Source of the DNA: Lachnoanaerobaculum umeaense
GTDB taxonomy: Bacteria > Bacillota > Clostridia > Lachnospirales > Lachnospiraceae
DNA: 64,000 bases
NCBI RefSeq assembly: GCF_003589745.1
Contig: NZ_CP032364.1
Coordinates: 2,294,001-2,358,000 of the forward strand
Direction: 5' to 3'
Shown: positions 17,167-26,666 of the stretch, piece after piece
How the letters are laid out: each line of letters opens with the position of its first letter
How positions within the stretch are numbered: the stretch's first letter is position 1
The notes under the pieces: generated by a model
Databases searched by the model: none
Seen by the model: only the letters and a program-made list of their open reading frames with translations
What the model was told of the DNA's origin: nothing
Position numbers and translations under genes: made by a program

Positions 17167-17947
17167 TCTCAACCTTCCTCTTTATAAAATATATTGTGCC
17201 TAATATTGCACATATTATACTGATTACTATAAGAATCAGCAATAACCAAATATTATTTTCATTTTCTGCAAGTTTACCATAAATTATTACAAATAGATTC
17301 GCACCAATATGTATCAATATCGGTATAAAAATACTCTTTGTTTTATTATATACATATGCCAGAAAAAATCCCAAAATAGTGGCATAAATACCTTGAACAA
17401 TATTGCCATGAAATATTCCAAATGCTAAAGCCGATATAATCATTGCCGATACAAAATTATATTGAAATTTAATTCTGTTAAATACAAGACCTCTAAATAC
17501 AAATTCTTCCACTATCGGTATTATTATTCCTGCACAAATTATTGTAACCATCAATGCCGGACTTGTAATAGACTCACTGACCTCTACAAAATCACTGTCA
17601 TAGCTTGCCAGATTTGTTAGAGAAATAATAATATTCAGTATTATCGCAATACCGGCTCCTCCTATAATAGCCATTATATAATCTAAAATATTAATATTTC
17701 CTCTTTTTTTAACTCTACCTTTCTTACAATCCAGGTAGAAAAATAAAATCAGAAAGACAAAGGAAAATACCGCACATACAGTAGTGAATACCAAGACATT
17801 TTCCCTAATAAATTCTACCAACATGTCAGGTTCTAAACCAAATATAGCACCCATAAAACCAATTACCAGCCCAAATATAAGTTGTATAACCGTATAAATA
17901 AGTATCGGATACAGAGCTATCCAAAATGTATAAAAAAATTTCTTCAT
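17132..17947 (-). CDS. CPBP-family intramembrane metalloprotease
   Basis: A 271-residue protein with about eight hydrophobic segments. The CPBP (CAAX protease and bacteriocin-processing, PF02517) motifs are all visible: IVEEFVFRGLVFN (EExxxR), FGIFHGN (FxxxH) and HIGANL. Such proteins cleave membrane substrates or give self-immunity to bacteriocins; the substrate here is unknown. Its 3' end overlaps the glycosyltransferase start. The ribosome site is weak (TAGAG). Confidence 0.85.
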   Translation of the reverse strand: MKKFFYTFWIALYPILIYTVIQLIFGLVIGFMGAIFGLEPDMLVEFIRENVLVFTTVCAVFSFVFLILFFYLDCKKGRVKKRGNINILDYIMAIIGGAGIAIILNIIISLTNLASYDSDFVEVSESITSPALMVTIICAGIIIPIVEEFVFRGLVFNRIKFQYNFVSAMIISALAFGIFHGNIVQGIYATILGFFLAYVYNKTKSIFIPILIHIGANLFVIIYGKLAENENNIWLLLILIVISIICAILGTIYFIKRKVENEDFKYSSSML

Positions 17948-18081
17948 TGCTCTAGTATATCTTATATCCGCTGATAATCCAATAGTAAAAATACTTTTAC
18001 CATCTATGGTTTATATTCAATTCAAAATATGATATTATAAAAACAGGCAAATCGTGCTTATTTCTTGTAAAGTGAGGTCCT

Positions 18082-19014
18082 ATGAAGAAAAGAATCGTTA
18101 TCTCCCTTGGCCACAAAGACCTGGGTACAAATTTACCTGAACAAAAAAAAGCTATCTCGAAAACTGCCAAACTTATAGCAGATTTGATAGAGGATGGCTA
18201 TCAAATAGCTTTAACACATTCTAACGCTCCACAAGTAGGTATGATACACACTGCTATGAATGAATTCGGTAAGCAACATAATGGATATACTAATGCACCT
18301 ATGAGTGTATGCTCCGCTATGAGCCAGGGATATATCGGATATGATTTACAAAATGGCATAAGATCTGAATTATTAAAAAGAGGAATTTTAAAATCAGTTT
18401 CCACTATTCTTACTCAGGTAAGAGTTGACCCTTATGATGAGGCATTTTATACTCCAACAAAAAAAGTAGGAAGATTTATGAGTGCAGCTGAGGCACAAAT
18501 CGAAGATGAAAAAGGTAATTTTACAGTAGAGGTAGATGGTAAGGGTTACCAAAGAATTTTTGCTTCGCCAAAACCAAAAGAAATTATAGAAATAGATGCC
18601 ATAAGAGCATTGCTTGATGCAGATCAAATAGTTATTGCATGTGGCGGAGGCGGTATACCTGTAATGGCTCAGGGCTATAATCTCAGAGGTGCCAGTGCAG
18701 TTATAGAAAAAGATTTGGTTGGCGGACTTTTAGCTAAAGAAGTGAATGCAGATATTTTTATTATACTTACTGCTGTAGATGCAGTATCAATAAAATTTAA
18801 CAAGCCAAATGAAGAGACAATTTTGCAAATGAATATAGATAATGCAAGAAAATATATTGATGCAAATGAATTTGAATTCGCAAGTATGTTACCAAAAGTT
18901 GAAGCAAGTATTGACTTTGTTCTATCCGGTGAAAACAAAAAATCCTATATCACTTCTCTTGAAAAATGTGAAGATGCTCTAAGAGGAGTGGCAGGAACTG
19001 TGATAACAAAATAA
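18082..19014 (+). CDS. arcC: Carbamate kinase
   Basis: A 310-residue enzyme that makes ATP and carbamate from carbamoyl phosphate and ADP, normally the last step of arginine deiminase or purine/allantoin fermentation. The amino-acid-kinase fold is shown by IVISLGHKDLGTN (Gly for the usual GGNA loop), VIACGGGGIPV, and DKDLVGGLLAKEV-type sequence (EKDLVGGLLAKEVNAD). The usual partner genes arcA and arcB are not next to it, so it stands alone. AGTGAGG precedes the ATG. Confidence 0.93.
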   Translation: MKKRIVISLGHKDLGTNLPEQKKAISKTAKLIADLIEDGYQIALTHSNAPQVGMIHTAMNEFGKQHNGYTNAPMSVCSAMSQGYIGYDLQNGIRSELLKRGILKSVSTILTQVRVDPYDEAFYTPTKKVGRFMSAAEAQIEDEKGNFTVEVDGKGYQRIFASPKPKEIIEIDAIRALLDADQIVIACGGGGIPVMAQGYNLRGASAVIEKDLVGGLLAKEVNADIFIILTAVDAVSIKFNKPNEETILQMNIDNARKYIDANEFEFASMLPKVEASIDFVLSGENKKSYITSLEKCEDALRGVAGTVITK

Positions 19015-19033
19015 ACTTTCTTTCATAAATATC

Positions 19034-19067
19034 GGGGAGTTGTGACTCATTTGAATCACAACTCCCC
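19034..19067. terminator. Hairpin between convergent arcC and the ABC permease gene
   Basis: A perfect 12-bp stem GGGGAGTTGTGA / TCACAACTCCCC with a 10-nt loop. The U run is weak, but the stem is strong and lies between two convergent genes. Confidence 0.75.
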
Positions 19068-19078
19068 AACTTAATATA

Positions 19079-20257
19079 TTATTCACTTCTAAGTGCATCT
19101 ATCGGATTTAGACTTGCCGCTCTCATAGCAGGCATATATCCAAAAATAAGTCCTATTGCTACTGATACACTAAATGATATCAGCACTGCATTAAAATTGG
19201 CAGGAGATGAAATATTCATAAATCTGCCTATAGTAGGACTGGCAATACAACCCAGTACAATTCCAAGTGAACCTCCCAGTGTACTTGTAACCAAAGCTTC
19301 TATAACAAATTGCTGTAGTATAACACCCTTTCTTGCCCCAAGTGCCTTTCTAATACCTATTTCTCTTGTTCTCTCAGTAACTGATACAAGCATTATATTC
19401 ATAACACCAACACCGGCTACAAGAAGTGAAATACCCGCAATGGCTCCTATAATAGTACTCATAAGAGCAACCTCTTTATTGATTTCTCCAAGCATCTGAC
19501 TCATAGATTGAACAAAATATGTTTCTTTTTGAGTATAGATAGTTTTTAAAAAATCCTTTAAAAGCTCTACAGCTTGGTTACTCACCTGAGTATTTACAGT
19601 TGCAAAAATATAATAATCCGGCACTGAGGTTCCATTTAACTGCCCTGCTGTAGAATAGGGCATAAATGCAAAATCATCACTGCCCCTTGCCGACAGCTGT
19701 GTTTTATCCTGTCTTTGTACCACACCCACGACCGTAAATGCCGAACCGTTTATCTTTATAGTCTCACCTATCGCAGCTTTCGGCGAACCGAAAAGCTTGC
19801 TTGCAACATAATATCCGATTACAACAACCTTTTGTCTGGATACCATGTCGGCATATGATAGGAATCTTCCTTTCTCAAGTTTGTAATTCTTCAATTTACC
19901 ATAGTATTCACTTACTCCGGTAACTGTGGTAGTAGTAGTCTTTTCACTTCCTACCTTTATAGTTCCACTCACACTGACCTGTGGAGTCATCTCTGAAAAA
20001 ATATCTCTATGTTCATTAAAGAAATCATACATCTGATCCACTGACGCCTGTCTTGTTGGCATATTTACCAAATTTACACTGATAGTATTTGCACCCATAT
20101 CCATAAAGGATTTGATCATATTGTTCATATATCCCATCATAACACTTACAAGGATAACAACTGCGGATACACCTATGATAAGACCAAGCATCGTCAAGAA
20201 TGATCTCATTTTATTGGCAATAATACTCTTTATTGCAAGTTTAAATGACTGCAGCAT
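19079..20257 (-). CDS. MacB-type ABC transporter permease
   Basis: A permease with an N-terminal membrane helix (MRSFLTMLGLIIGVSAVVILVSVM), a large extracellular MacB-type domain (residues about 50-270), and three C-terminal helices within the FtsX-like domain (REIGIRKALGARKGVI). MacB systems use ATP to move substrates held outside the membrane. The ORF opens at 20278, but MLQSFKLAIKSII from 20257 is the usual N-terminus, overlapping the ATPase gene by 17 nt. It is the last gene of the SLH/MacA/ATPase operon. The substrate is unknown (peptide, antibiotic or envelope component). Confidence 0.88.
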   Translation of the reverse strand: MLQSFKLAIKSIIANKMRSFLTMLGLIIGVSAVVILVSVMMGYMNNMIKSFMDMGANTISVNLVNMPTRQASVDQMYDFFNEHRDIFSEMTPQVSVSGTIKVGSEKTTTTTVTGVSEYYGKLKNYKLEKGRFLSYADMVSRQKVVVIGYYVASKLFGSPKAAIGETIKINGSAFTVVGVVQRQDKTQLSARGSDDFAFMPYSTAGQLNGTSVPDYYIFATVNTQVSNQAVELLKDFLKTIYTQKETYFVQSMSQMLGEINKEVALMSTIIGAIAGISLLVAGVGVMNIMLVSVTERTREIGIRKALGARKGVILQQFVIEALVTSTLGGSLGIVLGCIASPTIGRFMNISSPANFNAVLISFSVSVAIGLIFGYMPAMRAASLNPIDALRSE

Positions 20258-20945
20258 ACTCTTCACTACTTCCATCAAAATTTATTTTACCGTCAGCTAT
20301 TCGAATAACTCTCTTTGCCTCAAGTGCAATAGAATTGTCATGTGTAATCATAATAACCGTATTTCCTTCTTCATGAATCTTCTTAAAAAAATCCAATACC
20401 TGACGGCTGGTCTTGGAGTCCAAGGCACCTGTAGGCTCATCCGCCAAAATCAGTGAGGGGTTTGCAGCCAGCGCTCTTGCAATACTCACTCTTTGCTGCT
20501 GTCCTCCTGAAAGCTGATTGGGCATCTGCTTTGCCTTTTCGGCAAGCCCCACCTTTTCAAGTGCCTCCATTGCCCTATTTTCTCTTTCATGACTTGAAAC
20601 ATGCGCATATAAAAGCGGCAGTTCCACGTTTTCCAAAAGATTCATTCTGGGCAAAAGATTGTATTGCTGAAAAACAAACCCTATCATCTTATTTCTGATA
20701 TCGGCAAGTTGATTGTCACTGAGCTTTCCGACATCTTTTCCGCCCAAAAGATATTTACCTGATGTAGGCACATCCAAAGCCCCTATAATATTCATAAGAG
20801 TGGATTTACCTGAACCTGACTTACCTACAATGGCTACAAACTCTCCCTTGTCGATATCAAGAGTCACACCGTCATTGGCATATACTATCTCATCACCCAT
20901 TTTATATTCTTTTCGAATATCTGTCATTTGGATAAGTTTTTCCAT
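20241..20945 (-). CDS. ABC transporter ATPase (MacB/LolD-like)
   Basis: A 234-residue ABC ATPase with Walker A GKSGSGKST, Q-loop FVFQQYNLL, signature LSGGQQQR, Walker B SLILADEPTGALD and the H-loop ITHD. The length and sequence are typical of the LolD/MacB ATPases that pair with single-MacB permeases. It is joined by one base to the adaptor gene upstream and overlaps the permease downstream. Confidence 0.94.
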   Translation of the reverse strand: MEKLIQMTDIRKEYKMGDEIVYANDGVTLDIDKGEFVAIVGKSGSGKSTLMNIIGALDVPTSGKYLLGGKDVGKLSDNQLADIRNKMIGFVFQQYNLLPRMNLLENVELPLLYAHVSSHERENRAMEALEKVGLAEKAKQMPNQLSGGQQQRVSIARALAANPSLILADEPTGALDSKTSRQVLDFFKKIHEEGNTVIMITHDNSIALEAKRVIRIADGKINFDGSSEEYAAVI

Positions 20946-22669
20946 TATTCTCCTCCGGCTCCTGCATCGGCACCGCCGGCATCAACTCCGGCACCGCCGG
21001 CATCGGCTCCGGCTGTATCGGCTTCGCCTCCTTCTGCAGGTATGCCTTCTCCGTCCATGCCGTCTGTTCCCGTATCCATACTTGCGCTATCGTCCACATA
21101 GACCTCATCACCTTCATTAAGTCCTGATGTTATCTGAACAAAATCCGCATTTATAACTCCGGTAGTTACTGTAACCTCTTTAAAACCTACAGGGATAAGA
21201 CCGTCTCCGCTTGAAGCCGCACCGCTTGCATCTGCACTCTGTGTTGCCGAGGTATCTCTTACATATACCTTATTTCCTCTCATAAGAGCACCTGAAGGTA
21301 TTGTAAGTGCATCCTTTGCAGACTCAAGTGTAATATATCCGTCCACATTCATTCCCGGTAAAAGATTATAAGTCTCATCAAGTGTTACCGTAACAGGATA
21401 GGTTGATACACCGTTTTGGCTTGTACTTTCAAGGCTGACATTGGTAACCGTTCCCGAATATTCCTGATCCGGGAAAGCATCCGACTTTATTCTTACTTTC
21501 TGTCCGTTTTGAACCTTTGTAATATCCTTCTCATCCACACTCATTTTAAATGTATATGAGCTCATATCATAAATAACAGCCATATTGGTAGCCTTATTGT
21601 TTCCGCCTGAGCCCACCTTATCTCCGACTTTGTAGTTCTTTGATATAACTTTTCCGGAAATAGGTGATTTAATGGTATACTCATCATAGGTTTTCTTTGC
21701 TGTATCAACACCCTTTTGTGCCGCATCCACATTACCCTGAGCGGTATCTACAGCATCCTTATAAGTTTTTAAAAGTTTCTCAGCGGACTCTGCAGTCATC
21801 TTAAAAATAGGTGTTCCGACTTCTACATAATCACCTACATTCACCAATACACTTTCTATCTGTACACCTTCAGCCAGGTCTGCACTCATATCAACATTTG
21901 TAGTTGCCTCAAAAGTACCGTCTCCTGTAGAAGTAATATCTCCGACTGTAGCATTTGCAGTGGTCTTATCTGTAAGTCCTCCCGGATTACTTACCTCAAA
22001 CGTAACATTACGAACAAGTCTTCCACCGTCCATTGTCTGATCCATACTTGATACGGAAATTACTTTTCCCTCTATCTGCTCTCCTGTTTCCGTAAGAGTC
22101 AAAGTTCCTGTCATGCCTGCCTGAATATTCTGTGCCTCCATACTTAGGAAAGGAATACGAATATTCATCACAGTATCATTATATATGGTGGCAAGCTTTG
22201 TACCTCCGCTTATCTTATCTCCCGCCTGAATACTCAATTCCTTGATATAGCCCTTTCTTGTAGAGCGATACATATTGCCGGAAAAATCAGCCCTTGCCTT
22301 TGCAAGATCTTTGTTGGCCGTAGCATATCCGGTATTTGCTTTACTAAGAGAATTATTTGAGGAATTTATATCAGACTCAAGACTTGACTTATCTATTTGA
22401 TATAGTACCTGGTCTTTAGTTACCATATCGCCTATTTCAAAATCTGCTGCAATAATATCTCCCGATACAAGTGCAGTTATATTATAAGTGTCCTTAGGTG
22501 TTATAGTACCTGAAGAGGATATCTCAGAAGAGATATCCTGCTTTGATGCTATTGCTGTAGATACAAATGTACTCGTATCAATCTTTGCAGCCTGTCTTGA
22601 TTTCATAAAGAAAAATCCACCTACGCCAAGGGCTATAATTGCAGGTATAATAATAAATTTTTTCTTCAT
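20945..22669 (-). CDS. HlyD/MacA-family membrane-fusion adaptor
   Basis: An adaptor of about 574 residues with an N-terminal membrane anchor (KKFIIIPAIIALGVGGFFF), paired lipoyl/barrel segments (IIAADFEIGDMVTKDQVLYQIDKSSLESD and YTIKSPISGKVISKNYKVGDKV), a helical hairpin between them, and beta-barrel and membrane-proximal parts. It ends in an unusual Gly/Ala/Asp-rich tail of about 40 residues. An in-frame GTG at 22681 is possible, but GAGGGGAAAG precedes the ATG at 22669. Adaptors in Gram-positive bacteria link MacB-type permeases to extracellular substrate. Confidence 0.88.
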   Translation of the reverse strand: MKKKFIIIPAIIALGVGGFFFMKSRQAAKIDTSTFVSTAIASKQDISSEISSSGTITPKDTYNITALVSGDIIAADFEIGDMVTKDQVLYQIDKSSLESDINSSNNSLSKANTGYATANKDLAKARADFSGNMYRSTRKGYIKELSIQAGDKISGGTKLATIYNDTVMNIRIPFLSMEAQNIQAGMTGTLTLTETGEQIEGKVISVSSMDQTMDGGRLVRNVTFEVSNPGGLTDKTTANATVGDITSTGDGTFEATTNVDMSADLAEGVQIESVLVNVGDYVEVGTPIFKMTAESAEKLLKTYKDAVDTAQGNVDAAQKGVDTAKKTYDEYTIKSPISGKVISKNYKVGDKVGSGGNNKATNMAVIYDMSSYTFKMSVDEKDITKVQNGQKVRIKSDAFPDQEYSGTVTNVSLESTSQNGVSTYPVTVTLDETYNLLPGMNVDGYITLESAKDALTIPSGALMRGNKVYVRDTSATQSADASGAASSGDGLIPVGFKEVTVTTGVINADFVQITSGLNEGDEVYVDDSASMDTGTDGMDGEGIPAEGGEADTAGADAGGAGVDAGGADAGAGGE

Positions 22670-22680
22670 CTTTCCCCTCA

Positions 22681-23787
22681 CTAATCTGCTATATAATCAA
22701 CTACAGTGTAGCTTGCAGATCCATCTTCAGAATTATTTATATCTACGACTAAAGTAACATCGTCATTAACCTTGATACTTCCGTAGATAGAGAATGCAAA
22801 TTGCATATCACTGTTTGCAATCCTATAAGTTTCACCATCTATGGTCACGGATGTAGGTGTAAGTGTAGATGTTGATTCATAATAAATACTTTCCACAGTA
22901 CCATGTACCGCCTTCTTACCGTTTGTGGCATCTGTGTTTTCATCATATGCCCATACAGTCTTTGCAGCTGCAGAGTAGTAAATTACAAGACCTACTTCTG
23001 AAGAAAGCATAAGACTCTTGAATCTGTCAGCACCTACGCTACTGCCGTCTACAAAGAGATTTGCATCCTTATAATCAAAAGGAAGTGCCTGTGCCAACTG
23101 ATTTACCGACTTTACTACCTTAGGTCCTTTAAGTGAATTATCAGCTAGCTTTAGAGGGTTTACTTCCTTATCGCTGTTTAACTCACCTCCGAATACGGTT
23201 GCGATATATGCTCCTCCGTCTTTCATATTTGTCTTTAACATGTTGTAAAATAGATTTATACAATCCCTCACTTTTAGATTTGAAGTAGGAGTAAGTGATG
23301 TAAGATTTTCATTCAGCTCAAGAAATCCATATTTTGCCATTCTCTTATTGTTTGCATCACCTGCGAAATCACTTGCCTGATATCCAAGGAGTGTAAGCAC
23401 TCCCCTTATAGCATCATTCAATGTAATATTATCATTCGGCTTGAAGTTTCCACCAAGATATCCTGTCATATATCCCTGCTCTACAACCATCTTTATAGCT
23501 GAAGCATTTTCATTGTCCTTTGGCACATCATTAAATACAGCAACATTACTAGTTTTTGTAAGCACTGAACGATATGGAGAAGCCTGTGCCAACATCTTAG
23601 CAAACTCTCCCCTTGTAACATATCTGTCTATATTTCCACTTACAAATGTAATACCTGTAAGACCAATTACTTTTTTTCTCAAATCAAAGTTTGAACTCTG
23701 TGCAAAAGCTGTACTTGCACCAATACTTTGAACAGCCATGATAGATGACAAACCAAGTGCCCCTATTTTCATTAATCTACTTCTCAT
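22681..23787 (-). CDS. Secreted SLH-domain protein
   Basis: A 368-residue exported protein with a signal peptide (ending STAFA-QSS) and two to three S-layer-homology modules (YVTRGEFAKMLAQAS...VFNDVPKDNENASAIKMVVEQGYMTGYLGGNFKPNDNITLNDAIRGVLTLLGY). The C-terminal half has beta-rich sequence of no recognised family. GGAGG lies seven nt before the ATG. It is the first gene of an operon with MacA-, ATPase- and MacB-like proteins, 11 nt from the adaptor. Its job may be to seat the transporter or its substrate at the cell wall; this is inference. Confidence 0.85.
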   Translation of the reverse strand: MRSRLMKIGALGLSSIMAVQSIGASTAFAQSSNFDLRKKVIGLTGITFVSGNIDRYVTRGEFAKMLAQASPYRSVLTKTSNVAVFNDVPKDNENASAIKMVVEQGYMTGYLGGNFKPNDNITLNDAIRGVLTLLGYQASDFAGDANNKRMAKYGFLELNENLTSLTPTSNLKVRDCINLFYNMLKTNMKDGGAYIATVFGGELNSDKEVNPLKLADNSLKGPKVVKSVNQLAQALPFDYKDANLFVDGSSVGADRFKSLMLSSEVGLVIYYSAAAKTVWAYDENTDATNGKKAVHGTVESIYYESTSTLTPTSVTIDGETYRIANSDMQFAFSIYGSIKVNDDVTLVVDINNSEDGSASYTVVDYIAD

Positions 23788-23932
23788 ATAACCTCCGTTA
23801 TCTGTTTATTAAAGCGTTTAGTATTATATCGCAATTATTTTTCTATGCAATAATAATCACAAAATATTTATTTATTTTTACACTAATCTTTATTCAAGCC
23901 ATTGTATTAGTTTACCAATACACATAATACAT

Positions 23933-23961
23933 ATAATACACTATTGTGTTTTTAAAGTCAA
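23933..23961 (-). promoter_or_regulatory. Promoter of the SLH-MacAB-like operon
   Basis: TTGACT (23956-23961), 17-nt spacer, TATTAT (23933-23938) on the minus strand, about 145 nt upstream of the start codon. A second weaker pair (TTGCAT, 16 nt, TATAAT) lies nearer the gene. Confidence 0.6.
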
Positions 23962-24035
23962 TTAATGCTATATGAATTATCTTTGTATATTATTTACGTA
24001 TTATTTAAAAATGTAGAGGTGGTATATATAAATAT

Positions 24036-24063
24036 AAAAATGCCCAAGGCAAAACCTTGAGCA
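24036..24063 (-). terminator. gpmI terminator
   Basis: The stem TGCCCAAGG / CCTTGAGCA (24041-24063, one mismatch) is followed by a U run on the minus strand (24036-24040), 14 nt past the gpmI stop. Confidence 0.85.
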
Positions 24064-24077
24064 ACTTATAAATCATA

Positions 24078-25613
24078 TTATTTTTCTACTAAAAGGCTCT
24101 TTCCTGTCATTGATGCAGGCTTTTCAAGCCCCATAAGCTCAATCAATGTAGGCACTATATCGCAAAGTCTTCCGCCCTCTGCCAGAGTGTACTTAGGATC
24201 CGCATTTACCAAAATGAAAGGTACAGGATTTGTTGTATGAGCTGTATGCGGTTCACCTGTCTCTTTATCAACTAAAGTCTCACAGTTTCCGTGGTCTGCA
24301 CAGATAAACATCACCCCGTTAACTTCCTTGATAGCCTCTACAGTTCTTCCTATACACTCATCAACTGTTTCTACAGCCTTGATAGCTGCATTTTCCACAG
24401 CCGTATGACCTACCATGTCAGGGTTTGCAAAATTTATAATAATAACATCATACTTACCACCCTTAATAGCATCCACAAGCTTATCACATACTTCATATGC
24501 ACTCATCTGTGGCTTTAAGTCATACGTAGCTACATCCTTTGGTGAGTTTACAAGAATTCTGTCCTCTCCCTCATTAGGCTCTTCATTACCACCATTAAAG
24601 AAGAATGTAACATGAGCATATTTCTCTGTCTCGGCTATTCTTACCTGCTTCATACCATGCTCTGCTATAAACTCCCCAAATGTATCCTTTATCTCTTCCT
24701 TCTCAAAGGCAACAAGCTTGTTACCGATACTCTCATCATAATCTGTGAAGCATACAAATGTAGTATCAAGTCTCTTTCCTCTGTTAAAGCCGTCAAAATC
24801 GTCTACACAGAATACTCTTGTCATTTCTCTTGCTCTGTCAGGTCTAAAGTTAAAGAATATAACAGAATCATTATCTCTGATAACCTTTGCACCGTCATGG
24901 TCTACTGAGAAAGGTACAACAAACTCATCATTCTTACCCTCATCATATGACTCCTGTATACCCCCTGTAGCACTTTTCTTCAGGTTTCCACCCTTAGTCA
25001 TAATAGAATAAGCAGCTTCAACTCTATCCCATCTATTATCTCTATCCATCGCATAGAAACGTCCCATAACAGAAGCTACTTTACCTACTCCAATTTTAGC
25101 CATCTGCTCCTCAAGCTCTGCTACAAATTCCTTTCCTGATGTAGGAGGTGTATCTCTACCGTCAAGGAAAGCATGAACATATACTTCCTTTAAATCATTT
25201 CTCTTTGCAAGTTCCAAAAGTCCGTAAATATGTGTATTGTGGCTGTGAACACCACCACTTGAAACAAGTCCCATAAGGTGAAGAGCACCACCATTCTTCT
25301 TTGCATTCTCCACAGCTGCAAGAAGTGCCTTGTTCTCAAAGAAATCTCCGTCCTCTATGGACTTAGATATTCTTGTAAGCTCCTGATAGATAATTCTTCC
25401 GGCACCCATATTCATATGGCCTACCTCTGAATTACCCATCTGTCCGTCAGGTAGACCTACAAAAAGTCCACTTGCCTGTCCTTCTACAAAAGGATACTCC
25501 TTCATCAAATTGCAAAGATTAGGTGTATTTGCCTCAAATACTGCATTGTGTTCATGCTCTTTTCTAAGTCCTAAACCATCCATTATACATAATACTACAG
25601 GTCTTTTTTCCAT
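24078..25613 (-). CDS. gpmI: 2,3-bisphosphoglycerate-independent phosphoglycerate mutase
   Basis: A 511-residue glycolytic enzyme interconverting 3- and 2-phosphoglycerate, with two metal ions (Mn2+) and a phosphoserine intermediate. The catalytic serine is in GQMGNSEVGHMNMG. Substrate and metal motifs include HSHNTHIYGLL, FLDGRDTPP, RFYAMDRDNRWDR, FNFRPDRAR, NFANPDMVGHT, CADHGNCE and AHTTNPVP, in family order. A TTG reading from 25634 lacks a ribosome site; CGAGG precedes the ATG at 25613. It is a single-gene unit with its own terminator. Confidence 0.97.
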   Translation of the reverse strand: MEKRPVVLCIMDGLGLRKEHEHNAVFEANTPNLCNLMKEYPFVEGQASGLFVGLPDGQMGNSEVGHMNMGAGRIIYQELTRISKSIEDGDFFENKALLAAVENAKKNGGALHLMGLVSSGGVHSHNTHIYGLLELAKRNDLKEVYVHAFLDGRDTPPTSGKEFVAELEEQMAKIGVGKVASVMGRFYAMDRDNRWDRVEAAYSIMTKGGNLKKSATGGIQESYDEGKNDEFVVPFSVDHDGAKVIRDNDSVIFFNFRPDRAREMTRVFCVDDFDGFNRGKRLDTTFVCFTDYDESIGNKLVAFEKEEIKDTFGEFIAEHGMKQVRIAETEKYAHVTFFFNGGNEEPNEGEDRILVNSPKDVATYDLKPQMSAYEVCDKLVDAIKGGKYDVIIINFANPDMVGHTAVENAAIKAVETVDECIGRTVEAIKEVNGVMFICADHGNCETLVDKETGEPHTAHTTNPVPFILVNADPKYTLAEGGRLCDIVPTLIELMGLEKPASMTGKSLLVEK

Positions 25614-25774
25614 ATATACCTCGTTTTCTATCAAACAGTTTTAATGCTGTTTAAATAAATGCTATTAGTCAGCAGCCCGACACAATGCCGAAGCTGCGTA
25701 TTATTTTCAAATTTGATTTGATTTTACATTAATTCTAAGACATTATCAAGACAAAAAAATAACAAAGCTTATAA

Positions 25775-25831
25775 AAAATAAAATCCGTGTTATAATTCAG
25801 GAAATCATCTCCCAAACTATAACACAGATTT
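25775..25831 (-). terminator. Terminator of the zinc-uptake operon
   Basis: The 14-bp stem AAATCCGTGTTATA / TATAACACAGATTT (25781-25794, 25818-25831; one mismatch) is followed on the minus strand by a U-rich run. It lies 5 nt after the permease stop. Confidence 0.85.
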
Positions 25832-25835
25832 CAGT

Positions 25836-26666
25836 TTAACGCCCTATTCTACCCAGGAGATAGAATATGAAAAATGCCAAAATATCAATGCACACAATAG
25901 TAGCACCTACCGGAGATCCCCCCAATATTGAAATAAAGAGTCCAAGGCTTGTACAAACTACTGAAAATATTGCTGATGATATAGTCACTGAGAGGAAACT
26001 CTTAAATATACACATTGATGCCAATGCAGGAAACACCACCAGTGCAGAAATAAGAAGTGATCCGACCAAATTCATCGCCAATACAACAATTATTGCTATG
26101 ATTATTGCTATCAAAAGATTATACTTCTTTGTATTAATACCTGTAGCAGCAGCAAAGCTTTCATCAAATGTTACCACAAATATTTTATTATAAAATAACA
26201 CAAATGTTGCTATTACAATGACTGACAGTACAATACAAATAATTACTTTTTCCTTCGTCAAGGTAAGTATTGAAGTGGAACCAAATAGTGTGGTACATAC
26301 ATCTCCTGCTAAATTACTTCCACTTGAAAACACATTCATCACAAGATAACCAAAAGCCATAGCTCCGACAGACATCATAGTTATTGATGCATCACCCTTT
26401 ATCTTACTATTGCTCCCCCCCTTTAAGAGCAATATAGCAGCAATAATAGTTACCGGTAATACCAACATCATATTGTCAGTCATATTAAAAACTGTAGACA
26501 CAGCTACTGCACCAAATGCTACATGTGAAAGTCCGTCACCAATGAATGAAAAGCGTTTTAATACTAAAATAACTCCAAGTAAAGAGGAGCAAAGTGCTAT
26601 AAGTACACCTACAATTATTGCATATCTAACAAATGGATAACTCAAATATAAACTAAATCCTTTCAT
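25836..26666 (-). CDS. znuB: Zinc/manganese ABC transporter permease
   Basis: A 276-residue ABC-3 family permease with eight or so hydrophobic segments. Typical sequences include GDGLSHVAFGAVA near residue 38 and ALVVFPALASM in the C-terminal half. It imports Zn2+ (or Mn2+) delivered by the ZnuA lipoprotein. It overlaps znuC by four bases, the last gene of zur-znuA-znuC-znuB. The His-rich binding protein and Fur-type regulator in the operon favour zinc. Confidence 0.92.
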   Translation of the reverse strand: MKGFSLYLSYPFVRYAIIVGVLIALCSSLLGVILVLKRFSFIGDGLSHVAFGAVAVSTVFNMTDNMMLVLPVTIIAAILLLKGGSNSKIKGDASITMMSVGAMAFGYLVMNVFSSGSNLAGDVCTTLFGSTSILTLTKEKVIICIVLSVIVIATFVLFYNKIFVVTFDESFAAATGINTKKYNLLIAIIIAIIVVLAMNLVGSLLISALVVFPALASMCIFKSFLSVTISSAIFSVVCTSLGLFISILGGSPVGATIVCIDILAFFIFYLLGRIGR

